Assembly: GCF_016616235.1 (NCBI RefSeq)
Contig: NZ_CP067100.1
Location: forward strand, 2,291,001-2,355,000
Direction: 5' to 3'
DNA length: 64,000 bases
DNA from: Bradyrhizobium diazoefficiens
GTDB lineage: Bacteria; Pseudomonadota; Alphaproteobacteria; Rhizobiales; Xanthobacteraceae
Shown here: piece by piece, positions 17,422 through 26,527 of the stretch
Layout: the number at the start of each line of letters is the position of its first letter
How positions within the stretch are numbered: position 1 is the stretch's first letter
Program-made: the position numbers and the translations under genes
Notes under the pieces: generated by a model
What the model was told of the DNA's origin: nothing
The model's input: the letters and a program-made list of their open reading frames with translations, nothing else
Databases searched by the model: none

Positions 17422-17542
17422 AACCTCTCCCGCTTGCGGGAGAGGTCGGCGCGTAGCGCCGGGTGAGGGCTCTTTCCTCTAGGAGATTGTCCCTTTGTGG
17501 AGACACCCTCTCCCCAACCCTCTCCCGCGAGCGGGAGAGGGA
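17422..17542. repeat. Palindromic intergenic repeat, CCTCTCCCGC family, copy 1
   Basis: About 120 bp framed by two hairpins, CCTCTCCCGCTTGCGGGAGAGG (17424-17445, itself palindromic) and a like palindrome at 17518-17541, with GGCGCGTAGCGCC and CACCCTCTCCCC between. A second member of the same family, in the opposite orientation, lies at 46506-46622. No gene is visible in 17383-17750 apart from this element and the hairpin at 17618. Confidence 0.8.
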
Positions 17543-17617
17543 GCGCACCTCCTGTGCGGCAGCTTCCCATCCTGGCCGCCGGCTAACGCACTCTCTCGCA
17601 TTTGAATGAATTCTGCT

Positions 17618-17641
17618 CGGCAAAACTGATTTGCCGATTTT
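17618..17641 (+). terminator. Hairpin with T-run in the AsmA-DUF2336 gap
   Basis: CGGCAAA (17618-17624), loop ACTGA, TTTGCCG (17630-17636), then ATTTT. It has the form of an intrinsic terminator on the plus strand, 236 bp after the AsmA stop. Two EcoRI-like GAATTC words flank it (17608 and 17645), making the whole about 43 bp roughly symmetric. Confidence 0.45.
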
Positions 17642-17750
17642 ACTGAATTCTCGCGTTTGATCTCTAACGTCTGCTCCCAGAGGAATCCGTGTCCTGCCGA
17701 CAGAGGCGGGGCGGCGCGCCAAGAACTGGGCCAAGAACTGGGGTATCGAG

Positions 17751-18869
17751 ATGGACGGGGCGAAATCGCTTCTACAGGACCTGGACGACGCCATCGCGCG
17801 CGGCACCGACGAGAGCCGTGCGAAGGCGTTGTGGCATGCGACCGATATCCTGATCACGGGCCGCTACAGCGACGACGAGATCAGCATGTTCGGCGAGGTC
17901 ATCGGCCGGCTCGCCGACGAGATCGAGGTGGCGGCGCGGGCGCAGCTCTCCGAGCTGATGGCGGCCTGCGACCACGCCCCGCTCAACGTCATCGAGAAGC
18001 TCGCCCTCGACGATGAGATCGAGGTCGCCGGTCCGGTGCTGCGCGACTCCACCCGTATTGACGAGAAAATGCTGCTCGAGAGCGCCCTGACCAAGAGCCA
18101 GGCGCATCTGCTTGCGATCTCGCAGCGCGAGCAGATCGGCGAGGCCGTGACCGACGTGCTGGTCAAGCGCGGCAACCAGGAGGTCGTGACCTCGGTCGCG
18201 AAGAACGAGGGCGCGCGCTTCTCCGGCTCGGGCCTGCTGCACATGGTCCGCCGCGCCGAAGGCGATTCGATTCTCGCCGAGCAGCTTGGCCTGCGCAAGG
18301 ACGTGCCGCGGCACATCTTCCAGCAGCTGATCTCGAAGGCGTCGGAAGACGTCCGTCGCCGCCTCGAGAGCGAGCGGCCCGAGATGATGCCGCAGATCCA
18401 GAGCTCGGTGACCGACGTCACCGGCGACCTCCAATCCAAGTTCGGCCCGTCCTCGCGCAGCTATTTCGTCGCCAAACGCGTGGTGACGACGCAATACCGC
18501 CAGGGCAACCTCAACCAGGATTCGATTTCCAATTACGCGCGCCAGCACCGTTTCGACGAGGTGCAGATCGGCCTGTCGCTGCTGTCGTCGCTGCCGGTCG
18601 ACGTGATCGAGCGCGCGCTGATGGACCGCAACCGCGAGATGATCCTGGTGCTGTGCAAGGCGCTCGACTTCTCCTGGGACACCACGATGTCGCTGCTGTT
18701 CCTCGGCGCCAAGGATCATCTGATCACGGCGCGCGACCTCCAGGACAACGAGCGCGAGTTCGGCCGGCTCAAGATCGAGACCTCGCGCAGCATTCTGAAG
18801 TTCTACCAGTCGCGCAAGACCGGTGCGGGTGCTGATGCGGGTCGTCAGCCTGAGCTCCAGATCCACTAA
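17751..18869 (+). CDS. DUF2336 domain-containing protein
   Basis: A 372-residue, mainly helical, soluble protein. It matches the DUF2336 layout known from Rhizobiales: repeated helices such as RYSDDEISMFGEVIGRLADE, PLNVIEKLALDDEIEVAGPV, the central AVTDVLVKRGNQEVVTSVAK and SGSGLLHMVRRAEGDSILAE, and later QRFDEVQIGLSLLSSL-like helices, resembling HEAT-type repeats. Molecular role unknown. The ATG at 17751 is used; just before it the sequence CCAAGAACTGGG occurs twice in tandem. A small conserved gene follows 30 bp after its stop and probably shares the transcript. Confidence 0.85.
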   Translation: MDGAKSLLQDLDDAIARGTDESRAKALWHATDILITGRYSDDEISMFGEVIGRLADEIEVAARAQLSELMAACDHAPLNVIEKLALDDEIEVAGPVLRDSTRIDEKMLLESALTKSQAHLLAISQREQIGEAVTDVLVKRGNQEVVTSVAKNEGARFSGSGLLHMVRRAEGDSILAEQLGLRKDVPRHIFQQLISKASEDVRRRLESERPEMMPQIQSSVTDVTGDLQSKFGPSSRSYFVAKRVVTTQYRQGNLNQDSISNYARQHRFDEVQIGLSLLSSLPVDVIERALMDRNREMILVLCKALDFSWDTTMSLLFLGAKDHLITARDLQDNEREFGRLKIETSRSILKFYQSRKTGAGADAGRQPELQIH

Positions 18870-18899
18870 GCAGGACTGAGCGAGAGGGGAGTATTTGCC

Positions 18900-19145
18900 A
18901 TGTTGCCTCAATTCGGCACCGCAGTTCGCAAGAACAAGAATCTTAACAAAGCCGTTACCGCCGATGTCGGCGGATCGGCGCCGGAAAAGGCGTCCGTCGA
19001 CGCGGCCTGGCTGGTGCTGGAAGCCGCCAACGATCTCGGCGACCACGCCGCGATCGCGGCCTGCCGCCGCGTCATCGACGCCGAGCTGAACGGCACCGTC
19101 GCCAGCAATTCGGATGTCGATCTCGTGCTGGGGTATTTCAGGTAA
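18900..19145 (+). CDS. Small conserved hypothetical protein
   Basis: An 81-residue soluble protein (starts MLPQFGTAVRKNKNLNKAVT). The middle, DAAWLVLEAANDLGDHAAIA and ACRRVIDAEL, forms two amphipathic helices. No named domain is recognised. GAGAGGGGAG upstream serves as ribosome binding site. It follows the DUF2336 gene closely on the same strand, so a shared function is plausible but unproven. Confidence 0.65.
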   Translation: MLPQFGTAVRKNKNLNKAVTADVGGSAPEKASVDAAWLVLEAANDLGDHAAIAACRRVIDAELNGTVASNSDVDLVLGYFR

Positions 19146-19283
19146 GACTTCGTAGCCCGCCTCGTCACTGCAAGGCACGCTTGGGGTCGAAGCCATCCAG
19201 GCGGTCGCCGAGCGCCGTCTTGATCGCGCATCGCGCCTGATGACATCCATCTGCCGCCGTCGCGGCTCCCTGCGTCCAAAGAC

Positions 19284-19314
19284 AAAAACAAAAAGGCCCC
19301 GCCGCAGCGAGGCC
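19284..19314 (-). terminator. Intrinsic terminator of the 78-residue exported protein gene
   Basis: On the minus strand GGCCTCGC, loop TGCG, GCGGGGCC, then TTTTTGTTTTTG: stem at 19295-19302/19307-19314 with one G-T pair, T-tract at 19284-19294. A textbook terminator 27 bp after the stop of the gene at 19341-19577. Confidence 0.85.
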
Positions 19315-19340
19315 TCCTTGCTCAATCGTGCTGGTCCGCA

Positions 19341-19577
19341 CTAATCGTCGTCCCAGTGATGATATCGCCGGATCACGACGCCGCGGTCATAGTCGCCATC
19401 GTGGTGGTACCAGCCACGGTGCCAGCCGCGGTCATGCTCGTAGATGCGTGTGCGCGGACCGTCATAATAATCCCTGTCGCCGCCGACATAGACGCCGAAG
19501 CCGGCTGCATTGGCGATGGAGGGGGCACCGATCGCGAGCGTCGCTGCCGCCGCAAGAGCGTAAGTCAACTTCTTCAT
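19341..19577 (-). CDS. Small exported His/Tyr/Asp-rich protein
   Basis: A 78-residue protein with a signal peptide (MKKLTYALAAAATLAIGAPS, cleavage probably near IANAA). The short mature chain is packed with His, Tyr, Trp, Arg and Asp: GDRDYYDGPRTRIYEHDRGW, then HRGWYHHDGDYDRGV and RRYHHWDDD. Such chains may bind metal, but nothing is known. The ATG at 19577 has AAGGAGG upstream. It has its own terminator and stands alone. Confidence 0.75.
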   Translation of the reverse strand: MKKLTYALAAAATLAIGAPSIANAAGFGVYVGGDRDYYDGPRTRIYEHDRGWHRGWYHHDGDYDRGVVIRRYHHWDDD

Positions 19578-19737
19578 CTGTTCCTCCTTGCTCTGCATTG
19601 CCGCGGGGTCAACGGCTGCCGCCATCAGCTGTTGCAGGAACAGCCAGGAAACTTTCTTGAATGGCTGTTCAGGTCGGTTGCATTGGTGCGCTTCCTTGAA
19701 GAAGCTGCGATGGAACTGCGATAGCAACGAGAGAAAT

Positions 19738-19822
19738 GTAGGATGGGTAGAGCGCAGCGAAACCCATCATTGATCCCGTGTCGAGGCGTGATGGGTTTCG
19801 CTGCAGCGAAACCCATCCTACA
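19738..19822. repeat. Palindromic intergenic repeat (GTAGGATGGGT family)
   Basis: GTAGGATGGGTAGAGCGCAG and CGAAACCCATCA on one side mirror TGATGGGTTTCG, CTGCAGCGAAACCCATCCTAC on the other, giving an 85 bp inverted repeat. It lies in the gap 19578-19971, which holds no other feature I can support apart from likely promoter regions for the flanking divergent genes. Confidence 0.8.
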
Positions 19823-19971
19823 CGCTGCCGTCCGAGAACACGCGCGTTGCACGCAGCTGTGATCGGTGAACCCCACCACGCGGGTAACGACGGACGCTCC
19901 CCTCCGTACAGACCGTAGCGAACGTTCCGTTCGCCGACAGATGCGCGTACAAGCCGGGGAGAAATCGTCAC

Positions 19972-20457
19972 ATGAAAGGGTTCAACGTCGCCGAGGATGG
20001 TGGCGGGTCTTATCGTCCGCTTGCCATTCTCCGCTGGGTCATGGTGGTCATCTTCGTGTCGTTCGGAATGCAGAAATTCACACTGCAATCCGCCCAAGGC
20101 ATCGCCCAGTTCATCAGCAACAGTCCGTTCATCTCCTGGCTGTCGGTGTTCGGCTTGAGGGGAGAAGCCTATTTTCTCGGTGTTGCCGAATTCGTGATTG
20201 CAGCGCTGCTCGCGGCAGGCAGCTTCAGCCCGGTCTTGTCCGCCCTCGGTTCGCTGATGGGTGTGGTGACCTTCGCGATCACATGGTCGTTCTTCTTCAC
20301 GACGCCGGGGGTCGTCAAATGGAGTCTTTCAACCGATCCAATGGCGTGGAATTTAACCGGCGAGTTCCTGTTCAAGGACATCGTCCTGCTGTGTGTCTGC
20401 GTCGTGCTGTTTCTCGCATCATTGCCGCAGTCGGTTGTCCGGTTGCGCACCGGTTGA
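19972..20457 (+). CDS. DUF417 (YkgB) family membrane protein
   Basis: A 161-residue inner-membrane protein with four hydrophobic segments, for example RWVMVVIFVSFGMQKFT, YFLGVAEFVIAALLAAG, GVVTFAITWSFFFTTPGVVK and FKDIVLLCVCVVLFLASL. The conserved FGMQKF, the W/P-rich loop and the late GEFLFKD match YkgB/DUF417, a relative of the DoxX fold. E. coli RclC (YkgB) belongs here and contributes to hypochlorite resistance; the same role is only a possibility. It converges on the histidine kinase gene and stands alone. Confidence 0.85.
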   Translation: MKGFNVAEDGGGSYRPLAILRWVMVVIFVSFGMQKFTLQSAQGIAQFISNSPFISWLSVFGLRGEAYFLGVAEFVIAALLAAGSFSPVLSALGSLMGVVTFAITWSFFFTTPGVVKWSLSTDPMAWNLTGEFLFKDIVLLCVCVVLFLASLPQSVVRLRTG

Positions 20458-20539
20458 GCGGGACGTCGTTTCTCATCGCCGGATTCGGTAACAGGCGATC
20501 TCGATGTCGTCGACGCTGTCCACAAGCGCGTGTTCGACA

Positions 20540-22246
20540 TCAGCACCGGTTGGATCGCTTGGACTCCGTGTCCTGCCGAGGTTCTGGCTGCACTGCGCTA
20601 AGTGCGGCGGCCAACTCATCTATGTGATAGGGTTTCGGCAAAATCTGGATACCCGCCAGTTCGGCGTCGTGAACTGCGGCGTCGGCGTATCCGCTGGTCA
20701 GGAGGATGGGTATGTCGCTTCGCCTCCTTTTGATCTCTCGCGCCAGTTCGACGCCATTGATGCCGCCGGGCATCATGATATCGGAGAAGATGAGATCGAC
20801 GGCGCGGCCGTCGGCGAGGGCACCGAGCGCGGCGTTGCCACTCGCAGCGCGCGTGACCTCGTAACCAAGCTGGCCAAGCATCTCGCTCACCAGCGCGGCA
20901 ACCTCGTCATCGTCCTCGACCAGAAGGATGAGGCCATGGTTGCTCTTCGTCGGCCGCACCACGTTGAGATCGATGAGATGTCGCTGCCTGGAAGGAACGT
21001 TGTGCGATCGAGGCAGGTAGAGCTCGATGCTCGTGCCTTTGCCGACCGCCGATCGAATGCGGACCGTGCCCCGAGACTGTGTCGCAAATCCATGGACTTG
21101 GGCAAGCCCGAGCCCGGAGCCCTTGCCGACCTCCTTGGTCGTAAAGAACGGTTCGAAAACGCGCGACAGTATCTCCGGCCTCATGCCGACGCCGGTATCG
21201 ACGACGGAGAGGCGCACGTAGTCTCCGGCGATCTGCTCATCGTTCAGATCGGGGAGGTTTTCTCCGCGGACGAGAATCGTGCCGCCATTGGGCATGGCGT
21301 CACGGGCGTTGACGGCAAGGTTGAGAATCACGAGCTCCAGCTCGCCGGGATCGACCTCCACCGGCCAGAGCGTATCCGGAAAATCGAACTCGACGTGAAC
21401 GTCGCCCCTCAGACTTCGATCGAGAAGTTCGCGCATGCCGCCCATCTGCGAGGCGACGTCGACGGGCTCGGGCCGGAGCGTCTGCCGGCGAGAGAACGCA
21501 AGAAGCTGCTTGGTCAGGCTGGCCCCGCGCTGTGCCGCCTGGACCATCCCGTCCATCAGGCGGCGACGGCGGACGGGGTCTGTCTGACGGTCCAGCATGT
21601 CTAGGCCACCGGAAATGACCATCAGCAGATTATTGAAGTCATGCGCAACGCCGCCGGTCAGCTGGCCGATAGCTTCGATCTTCTGGGCCTGGCGGAGCGT
21701 CTCCTCGACCCGGGCGCGCTCCTTCATCTCGAGGCGCAATTGCTCATTGGCTTCCGCCAGCGCGCGCGTGCGCTCGACGACCAGCTGTTCGAGCTGCTGC
21801 GCCGTCTGCTCGCGCGCCTCCAGCAGTGCTCGGATCTGGTATTGACGTTCTCGGGCCCGCATCGCCGACTGAAGAGCGCTGGTCAGGGTCATCGGCTGGA
21901 CCGGCCGCTCAAGCAGCGACACGTTACGAAGCAGCGCGACAATACTGCGGCGCCATGCGACGACGGCAGGCTGCTCGCGGTGGCTGGTGAGGATGACGAA
22001 AGGAAGGTCGGACCAGGGCGGCTGACTGGCGATCCATTGGGCCAGCGGCGCCGTGTCCTTCCCGAACAGACCTTCTTCGGCAAGGAAAACCGCGCCCACG
22101 CCCGCGGTCATCTCGCTGACGAGTTCGGGAAGGCTTCGGCAGTTGATCGCTTCGAGGTTCGAGCCGCGGAAGAGCTCCGTAGCGGCCGGTCCGTCGCGCC
22201 CTATCGGAGCAAAGACGAGAACATGCTGATCTCGGCCGACGCTCAT
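20540..22246 (-). CDS. Hybrid histidine kinase with N-terminal receiver-like and C-terminal receiver domains
   Basis: A 568-residue cytoplasmic kinase. Residues 8-125 resemble a receiver fold but lack the phospho-Asp (AVFLAEEGL at its place), so it is a pseudo-receiver. A coiled coil (about 130-185) leads to the H-box [15 protein letters not shown] (His202), N-box [13 protein letters not shown]1 [10 protein letters not shown]2 [18 protein letters not shown], and a C-terminal receiver (about 437-555) with Asp489 in [10 protein letters not shown] and KPY. There is no membrane segment and no own input domain other than the pseudo-receiver. Its start overlaps the stop of the upstream KaiC gene by ATGA, so the two are translationally coupled; KaiC is the likely partner or input. 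Confidence 0.9.
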   Translation of the reverse strand: MSVGRDQHVLVFAPIGRDGPAATELFRGSNLEAINCRSLPELVSEMTAGVGAVFLAEEGLFGKDTAPLAQWIASQPPWSDLPFVILTSHREQPAVVAWRRSIVALLRNVSLLERPVQPMTLTSALQSAMRARERQYQIRALLEAREQTAQQLEQLVVERTRALAEANEQLRLEMKERARVEETLRQAQKIEAIGQLTGGVAHDFNNLLMVISGGLDMLDRQTDPVRRRRLMDGMVQAAQRGASLTKQLLAFSRRQTLRPEPVDVASQMGGMRELLDRSLRGDVHVEFDFPDTLWPVEVDPGELELVILNLAVNARDAMPNGGTILVRGENLPDLNDEQIAGDYVRLSVVDTGVGMRPEILSRVFEPFFTTKEVGKGSGLGLAQVHGFATQSRGTVRIRSAVGKGTSIELYLPRSHNVPSRQRHLIDLNVVRPTKSNHGLILLVEDDDEVAALVSEMLGQLGYEVTRAASGNAALGALADGRAVDLIFSDIMMPGGINGVELAREIKRRRSDIPILLTSGYADAAVHDAELAGIQILPKPYHIDELAAALSAVQPEPRQDTESKRSNRC

Positions 22247-23757
22247 TCAGCCGGTCCTTCCGGCATTGCCGTACCGGTATAACGCGGGTTGCCTGAAAAG
22301 ATGCCGCTGAACTCCTTGAGCGGCGGACCCAGCCCGATGCCGGCACTGCTGAGGCGAAACTCGCGGATGGTATGCTCGTGATGACCGCTGCGCTTCTTGA
22401 CGACCGACAAGGCGCGCCGCACCGTGCCGCCCAACTCGAAATACCGCAGCATGATCACCGCGTCGCTCAGATAGCTGATGTCGAGTGGCGTATCCATCGG
22501 CCCGACCAGCCCATGCTGGGCTAGAACCAGGATGGTCAGCACACCTTGCTGCGCAAGATAGCTGAGGAGCTCGTGCATCTGCAGGATGAGAAAACGCTCG
22601 TCCGGCATGGCATTGAGATACCCGTTCAGACTGTCGATGATGACGACTCGCGCGTTGTCGCGTTCGACGCTTTTTCTCACGTTTGCGGCGAACTCGCCTG
22701 GAGACAGTTCGGCCGGGTCGATTTGTTGAAACCGGATGTGTCCGGACTCGATGTGTTTTTCGAGTGGCAAACCGAGTGTCCTGGCGCGGGCTTCAACCGT
22801 GCCGCGGCCCTCGTCGAAGGCGAGGAAAACCGCGTGCTCGCCGCGTTCGGCCGCCGCGATCGCGTAAGTCAATGCGAGAGATGACTTGCCGACGCCCGCG
22901 GCGCCGATGAGGAGCGCATTGGTGCCGCGCTCGAGGCCACCTCCCAGGAGCTGATCCAGTTCAGTATTTCCGCTGGGCGTGTAGTCGCCGCGAAAAGGCT
23001 TGTGATGCTCGGCGGCGACCAGACGCGGAAAGATGTTCAGGCCGCCTTGCTCGATCGTAAAATCATGGAAGCCGCCGCGAAATTTGATGCCGCGCATCTT
23101 GACGACGCGAAGCCGCCTCCGCTCCGCGCCATAGTCGATGGCGAGCTGTTCGAGCATCACCACGCCGTGCGCGATCGAATGCAATTGCAGATCGTCCTGG
23201 GACGATGAGAGATCGTCGAGCAGGACGACCGTGCAATTGCGATTGGTGAAGAAATGCTTGAGAGCCAGTACCTGGCGCCGGTAACGAAGCGGGTTCTGGG
23301 CAAGCAGGCGCAGTTCGGACAGGCTGTCGAGCACCACGCGGGTGGGATTGATCCGCTCGACCTCCTTGAAGATCAGACCGGTCGTTTCGCTCAGCTCCAT
23401 TTCGGCGGGATGGAACACAGTGAGCTCGCGGTCCGGATCGAGCGTCGTCTCCGGCGGCACCAGCTCGAAGATGTCGACGCCCTCGAGCGACCAGCCGTGC
23501 CGTTTCGCCACGAGGCTCAGTTCGCGCTTGGTTTCGGAGAGCGAGATGTAGAGCACGCGTTCGCCGCTGCGGACACCCTTGAGCAGGAACTGGAGCGCCA
23601 TGGTGGTTTTGCCGGTGCCGGGCCTGCCTTCGTACAGGTACATCCGGTTGGCATCGAAGCCCCCTCCGAGAATGTCGTCGAGCCCTTGGCTGCCCGTCGA
23701 AACTCTCGGCAAATCTTTGGGCTCGCCGGCTTGGGCGGCGCTGGTTTGGTTAGTCAT
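22243..23757 (-). CDS. KaiC-like double-domain RecA/RAD55 ATPase
   Basis: A 504-residue protein with two KaiC domains. CI: TGSQGLDDILGGGF, Walker A GRPGTGKT (44-51), SETKREL with one catalytic Glu, Walker B RVVLDSLSEL. CII: SGNTELDQLLGGGL, Walker A GAAGVGKS (285-292), AFDEGRGTVEARA, Walker B VVIIDSLNGY. The C-terminal region DISYLSDAVIMLRYFELGG aligns with the cyanobacterial phosphosite region; by eye Ser431 is kept (Ser428) but Thr432 is Tyr429. No KaiA or KaiB gene is in the window. Outside cyanobacteria such proteins are mostly linked to stress tolerance. The ATG at 23757 has AGGA upstream; a GTG at 23778 is possible. An EcfG-like promoter precedes it. Confidence 0.92.
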   Translation of the reverse strand: MTNQTSAAQAGEPKDLPRVSTGSQGLDDILGGGFDANRMYLYEGRPGTGKTTMALQFLLKGVRSGERVLYISLSETKRELSLVAKRHGWSLEGVDIFELVPPETTLDPDRELTVFHPAEMELSETTGLIFKEVERINPTRVVLDSLSELRLLAQNPLRYRRQVLALKHFFTNRNCTVVLLDDLSSSQDDLQLHSIAHGVVMLEQLAIDYGAERRRLRVVKMRGIKFRGGFHDFTIEQGGLNIFPRLVAAEHHKPFRGDYTPSGNTELDQLLGGGLERGTNALLIGAAGVGKSSLALTYAIAAAERGEHAVFLAFDEGRGTVEARARTLGLPLEKHIESGHIRFQQIDPAELSPGEFAANVRKSVERDNARVVIIDSLNGYLNAMPDERFLILQMHELLSYLAQQGVLTILVLAQHGLVGPMDTPLDISYLSDAVIMLRYFELGGTVRRALSVVKKRSGHHEHTIREFRLSSAGIGLGPPLKEFSGIFSGNPRYTGTAMPEGPAE

Positions 23758-23857
23758 CAAATATCCTGACGCTTTCACCCGAAAAGGGCGTCACCTGTCC
23801 CCGCATTTGGTCCAAGGCCTGAGGCTCAAGGCTTCGGCCAAAAAAGACGTAGAGAGG

Positions 23858-23882
23858 AACTCCAACGCAGCCGCCGAGTTCC
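23858..23882 (-). promoter_or_regulatory. EcfG-like promoter of the KaiC-kinase operon
   Basis: On the minus strand GGAAC (23882-23878), 16 bases, AGTT (23861-23858), against the consensus GGAAC-N16/17-CGTT. It lies about 100 bp before the KaiC start codon. The same bases form an inverted repeat, GGAACTC/GAGTTCC. One -10 base deviates. Confidence 0.6.
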
Positions 23883-23917
23883 AATCCTGAAAAAGGGGGC
23901 CGGCCTTCTTGCAGCTC

Positions 23918-24454
23918 TCACCCTCGAATACGGTAAATCACCACGTTCTCGCCGTGACGGTTCGTGCTCTGCTCGAGGAGATAATTCGATTTCTCCAGCA
24001 CGCGGCGGGAAGCGCCGTTGCGGACATAGACGATGCCAATGAGAGATGGCAGTGACAGCTGTGACAGCCCGATCCGCGTCATCGCGGTCGCGATCTCACT
24101 CGCAAATCCCTGACACCAGAGATCGCGCGTGAAGGCGTAGGCAATCTCGATCTCGTCGGTGTCGTCGACGAGGATGTGCCGGATACCCGCCCGTCCGGCA
24201 AACGCGCCGTCTTTCGTTCGCAGCGCCCACAGCCCGAAGCCGTGCTGATCCCAGTGGGCCATGTTGATGGAGAGATATTTCTCCGTTGTCTCCGCCGAGC
24301 GCACGCCGCCGAGATAGCGGGAGACGTCGGGATCGAGATGCAGTGCGACGAGGTTGCCGAGGTGATCCTCGCACAGCCGCTCGGCGATCAGTCTGTCGGT
24401 GCTGAAATGGTCTACGGAGACGGATCGCCGCCGCTGTGGCGTGTCGTCGTTCAT
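23918..24454 (-). CDS. GNAT family N-acetyltransferase
   Basis: A 178-residue acetyltransferase of the RimJ/RimL type: FSTDRLIAERLCEDHLGNLV at the start, then GFGLWALRTKDGAFAGRAG, EIEIAYAFTRDLWCQGFASE (acetyl-CoA loop) and NGASRRVLEKSNYL. Substrate unknown. ATG at 24454. It is on the same strand as the KaiC and kinase genes and ends 160 bp before the KaiC start, but the EcfG-like promoter in between suggests separate transcription. Confidence 0.86.
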   Translation of the reverse strand: MNDDTPQRRRSVSVDHFSTDRLIAERLCEDHLGNLVALHLDPDVSRYLGGVRSAETTEKYLSINMAHWDQHGFGLWALRTKDGAFAGRAGIRHILVDDTDEIEIAYAFTRDLWCQGFASEIATAMTRIGLSQLSLPSLIGIVYVRNGASRRVLEKSNYLLEQSTNRHGENVVIYRIRG

Positions 24455-24576
24455 GCTGCCATCGCTGCGGGCTGATCATGACATCATGCCCCTGTTTTGC
24501 CCGACGGGTCAACCGGGGCGTGGTCCGTCGTCCCCCGCTACGGCCGGACGGTTCGACTGGCGTAAGCCATTGATTC

Positions 24577-24608
24577 AACAACCCACGTCTACTGTGCATG
24601 GGGTTGTT
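24577..24608. other. Hairpin in the GNAT-feoB gap
   Basis: AACAACCC (24577-24584) pairs with GGGTTGTT (24601-24608) over a 16 nt loop. On the plus strand TTCGAAGTTTTGG follows. It lies 26 bp beyond the stop of the minus-strand feoB gene and may end that transcript, though the T-run is on the other side. Confidence 0.4.
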
Positions 24609-24633
24609 TTCGAAGTTTTGGTTTTGAGAGGGG

Positions 24634-26505
24634 CTATCCCGCCCCGAGCGCCACCGCGACATTGTAGGTCAGAAGGCTCGCCGCATAAGCCAGCACCAGC
24701 ATGTAGGCAAAGGTCGCCGCCATCCAGCCCCAGCTTCCGGTCTCGCGCCGGATCACGGCCAGCGTCGAGGCGCATTGCGGGGCGAAGATGTACCAGGCCA
24801 GCATCGACAGGGCGGTGGCCAGCGACCATTTCGTCGCCAGCACCTGGCCGATCTGCTCGGCCGCTTCCTTGCCGCCCTCGATCGCATAGACGGTGCCGAG
24901 GGCGGCGACCGCGACCTCGCGCGCCGCCATGCCCGGGATCAGCGCCACCGCGATCTGCCAGTTGAAGCCGACAGGCGCGAGCAGCGGCGCGAGCGCCTTG
25001 CCGATCATCGCAGCCAGGCTGAAGTCGATGGCAGGCTCGGTCGCGCCCGCGGGCGGCTGCGGGAACGAGGCCAGAAACCAGATCAGCACCATCATCGAGA
25101 AGATCGTGGTGCCGGCGCGGTGCAGGAACATCTTGGCGCGGGTGTAGATGCCGATCGCGATCGATTTCAGCCGGGGCACCTTGTAGTCCGGCAGCTCCAG
25201 CATGAACGGCGCCGGCGCATAGTCGCGTATCATGAAGAACTTGATGACGAACGAGACGGCAAGCGCGCTGACGATGCCGGTGGCGTAGAGGCCGAACATC
25301 ACGAGGCCCTGCAGGTTGATGAAGCCCCAGACGTCCCTGGCCGGAATGAAGGCGGAGATGATCAGCGTATAGACCGGAATGCGCGCCGAGCAGGTCATCA
25401 GCGGCGCGATCAGGATCGTGGTCAGCCGGTCGCGCTTGTTGTCGATCACGCGGGTCGCCATGATGCCGGGAATGGCGCAGGCAAAGCTCGACAAGAGCGG
25501 AATGAAGGCGCGGCCGTGCAGCCCGGCGCCGCCCATGATGCGGTCCATCAGGAACGCGGCGCGCGCCATGTAGCCGAAATCTTCCAGGAGCAGGATGAAC
25601 AGGAAGATGAGGATGATCTGCGGCAGGAACACGATCACGCTGCCGACGCCCGCGATCACGCCATCCTGAAGGAAGCTCTGCAGCAGGCCGCCGGGGAGGG
25701 TGGCCTGCACCAACCCGCCGAGCGCGTCGAAGCCGGACTTGAGCAGGTCCATCAGCGGCTGCGCCCAGGCGAACACCGCCTGGAACATCACGAACAGGAT
25801 CAGCGCCAGCACGATGAGCCCGCCGACGGGATGCAGCACGAGGGCATCGATCCGCGCGGTCCAGGTGTCGGGCCTGGCAGGCAGGCTGACGCAGTCCGCG
25901 ATGATGCGGTCGGCCTCGCGCTGGGTGGCGCGCAGCTCGGCGACGCTGAGCGCGCGCCAACTATTCTCGGCCGGCTCAGTGGCGAGTTTGGCCGCGATCT
26001 CGTCGGTCAGCGCCAGCAGGTCGGCCGTGCCGCCCTTGCGCACCGCGATCGAGGTGACCACGGGCACGCCGAGCTCCTTGGCGAGCCGCTCGACGTCGAC
26101 AGTGATGCCGCGACGGCTCGCGATGTCGAACATGTTGAGCACGAGGATCATCGGCCGTCCCGTGCGCTTCAGCTCCAGCAGCAGGCGGATGGTCAGGCGC
26201 AGATTGGTGGAGTCCGCGACGCATAGCACGAGGTCGGGCACGGTCTCGCCGGAAGCCTTGCCGAGGACGAAGTCGCGGGTGATCTCCTCGTCCGGGCTGC
26301 GCCCGCGCAGCGAATAGGTGCCGGGCAGGTCGACCACGGAGACCTGGCGTCCCAGGGGCGTGACGAAGAAGCCCTCCTTGCGCTCGACGGTGACGCCGGG
26401 ATAGTTCGCGACCTTCTGCCGGCTGCCGGTCAGCGCGTTGAACAGCGAGGTCTTGCCGCTGTTTGGCGTGCCGACCAGGGCGAGATGCAGCAGGGGCAAT
26501 TCCAT
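24634..26505 (-). CDS. feoB: Ferrous iron transport protein B
   Basis: A 623-residue inner-membrane Fe2+ permease. The N-terminal G domain has G1 GTPNSGKTSLFNALTG (about 12-27), the switch NYPGVTVERKEG, G3 DLPGTYSL and G4 LNMFD. After about residue 215 come the two Gate repeats and about eight membrane segments, with VGSVIVFLPQIILIFLFILL, GCGLHGRAFIPLLSSFACA-like region with SSFACAIPGI, and TCSARIPVYTLI carrying conserved Cys. At 623 residues it is shorter than E. coli FeoB (773), as in many alphaproteobacteria, and no FeoC is seen. It follows feoA by 22 bp and takes up ferrous iron under low oxygen or low iron. Confidence 0.96.
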   Translation of the reverse strand: MELPLLHLALVGTPNSGKTSLFNALTGSRQKVANYPGVTVERKEGFFVTPLGRQVSVVDLPGTYSLRGRSPDEEITRDFVLGKASGETVPDLVLCVADSTNLRLTIRLLLELKRTGRPMILVLNMFDIASRRGITVDVERLAKELGVPVVTSIAVRKGGTADLLALTDEIAAKLATEPAENSWRALSVAELRATQREADRIIADCVSLPARPDTWTARIDALVLHPVGGLIVLALILFVMFQAVFAWAQPLMDLLKSGFDALGGLVQATLPGGLLQSFLQDGVIAGVGSVIVFLPQIILIFLFILLLEDFGYMARAAFLMDRIMGGAGLHGRAFIPLLSSFACAIPGIMATRVIDNKRDRLTTILIAPLMTCSARIPVYTLIISAFIPARDVWGFINLQGLVMFGLYATGIVSALAVSFVIKFFMIRDYAPAPFMLELPDYKVPRLKSIAIGIYTRAKMFLHRAGTTIFSMMVLIWFLASFPQPPAGATEPAIDFSLAAMIGKALAPLLAPVGFNWQIAVALIPGMAAREVAVAALGTVYAIEGGKEAAEQIGQVLATKWSLATALSMLAWYIFAPQCASTLAVIRRETGSWGWMAATFAYMLVLAYAASLLTYNVAVALGAG

Positions 26506-26527
26506 GGGACAGATATCCGGTCGCTAT

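Noticed and set aside
20540..23757. A complete cyanobacterial-type Kai clock
   Set aside because: Only a KaiC-like gene and a kinase are present; no KaiA or KaiB frame was found nearby and the phosphosite pair differs.
24775..26226. 483-residue plus-strand frame opposite feoB
   Set aside because: Rich in Arg, Gln, Asp, His; a shadow of the strongly supported FeoB frame.
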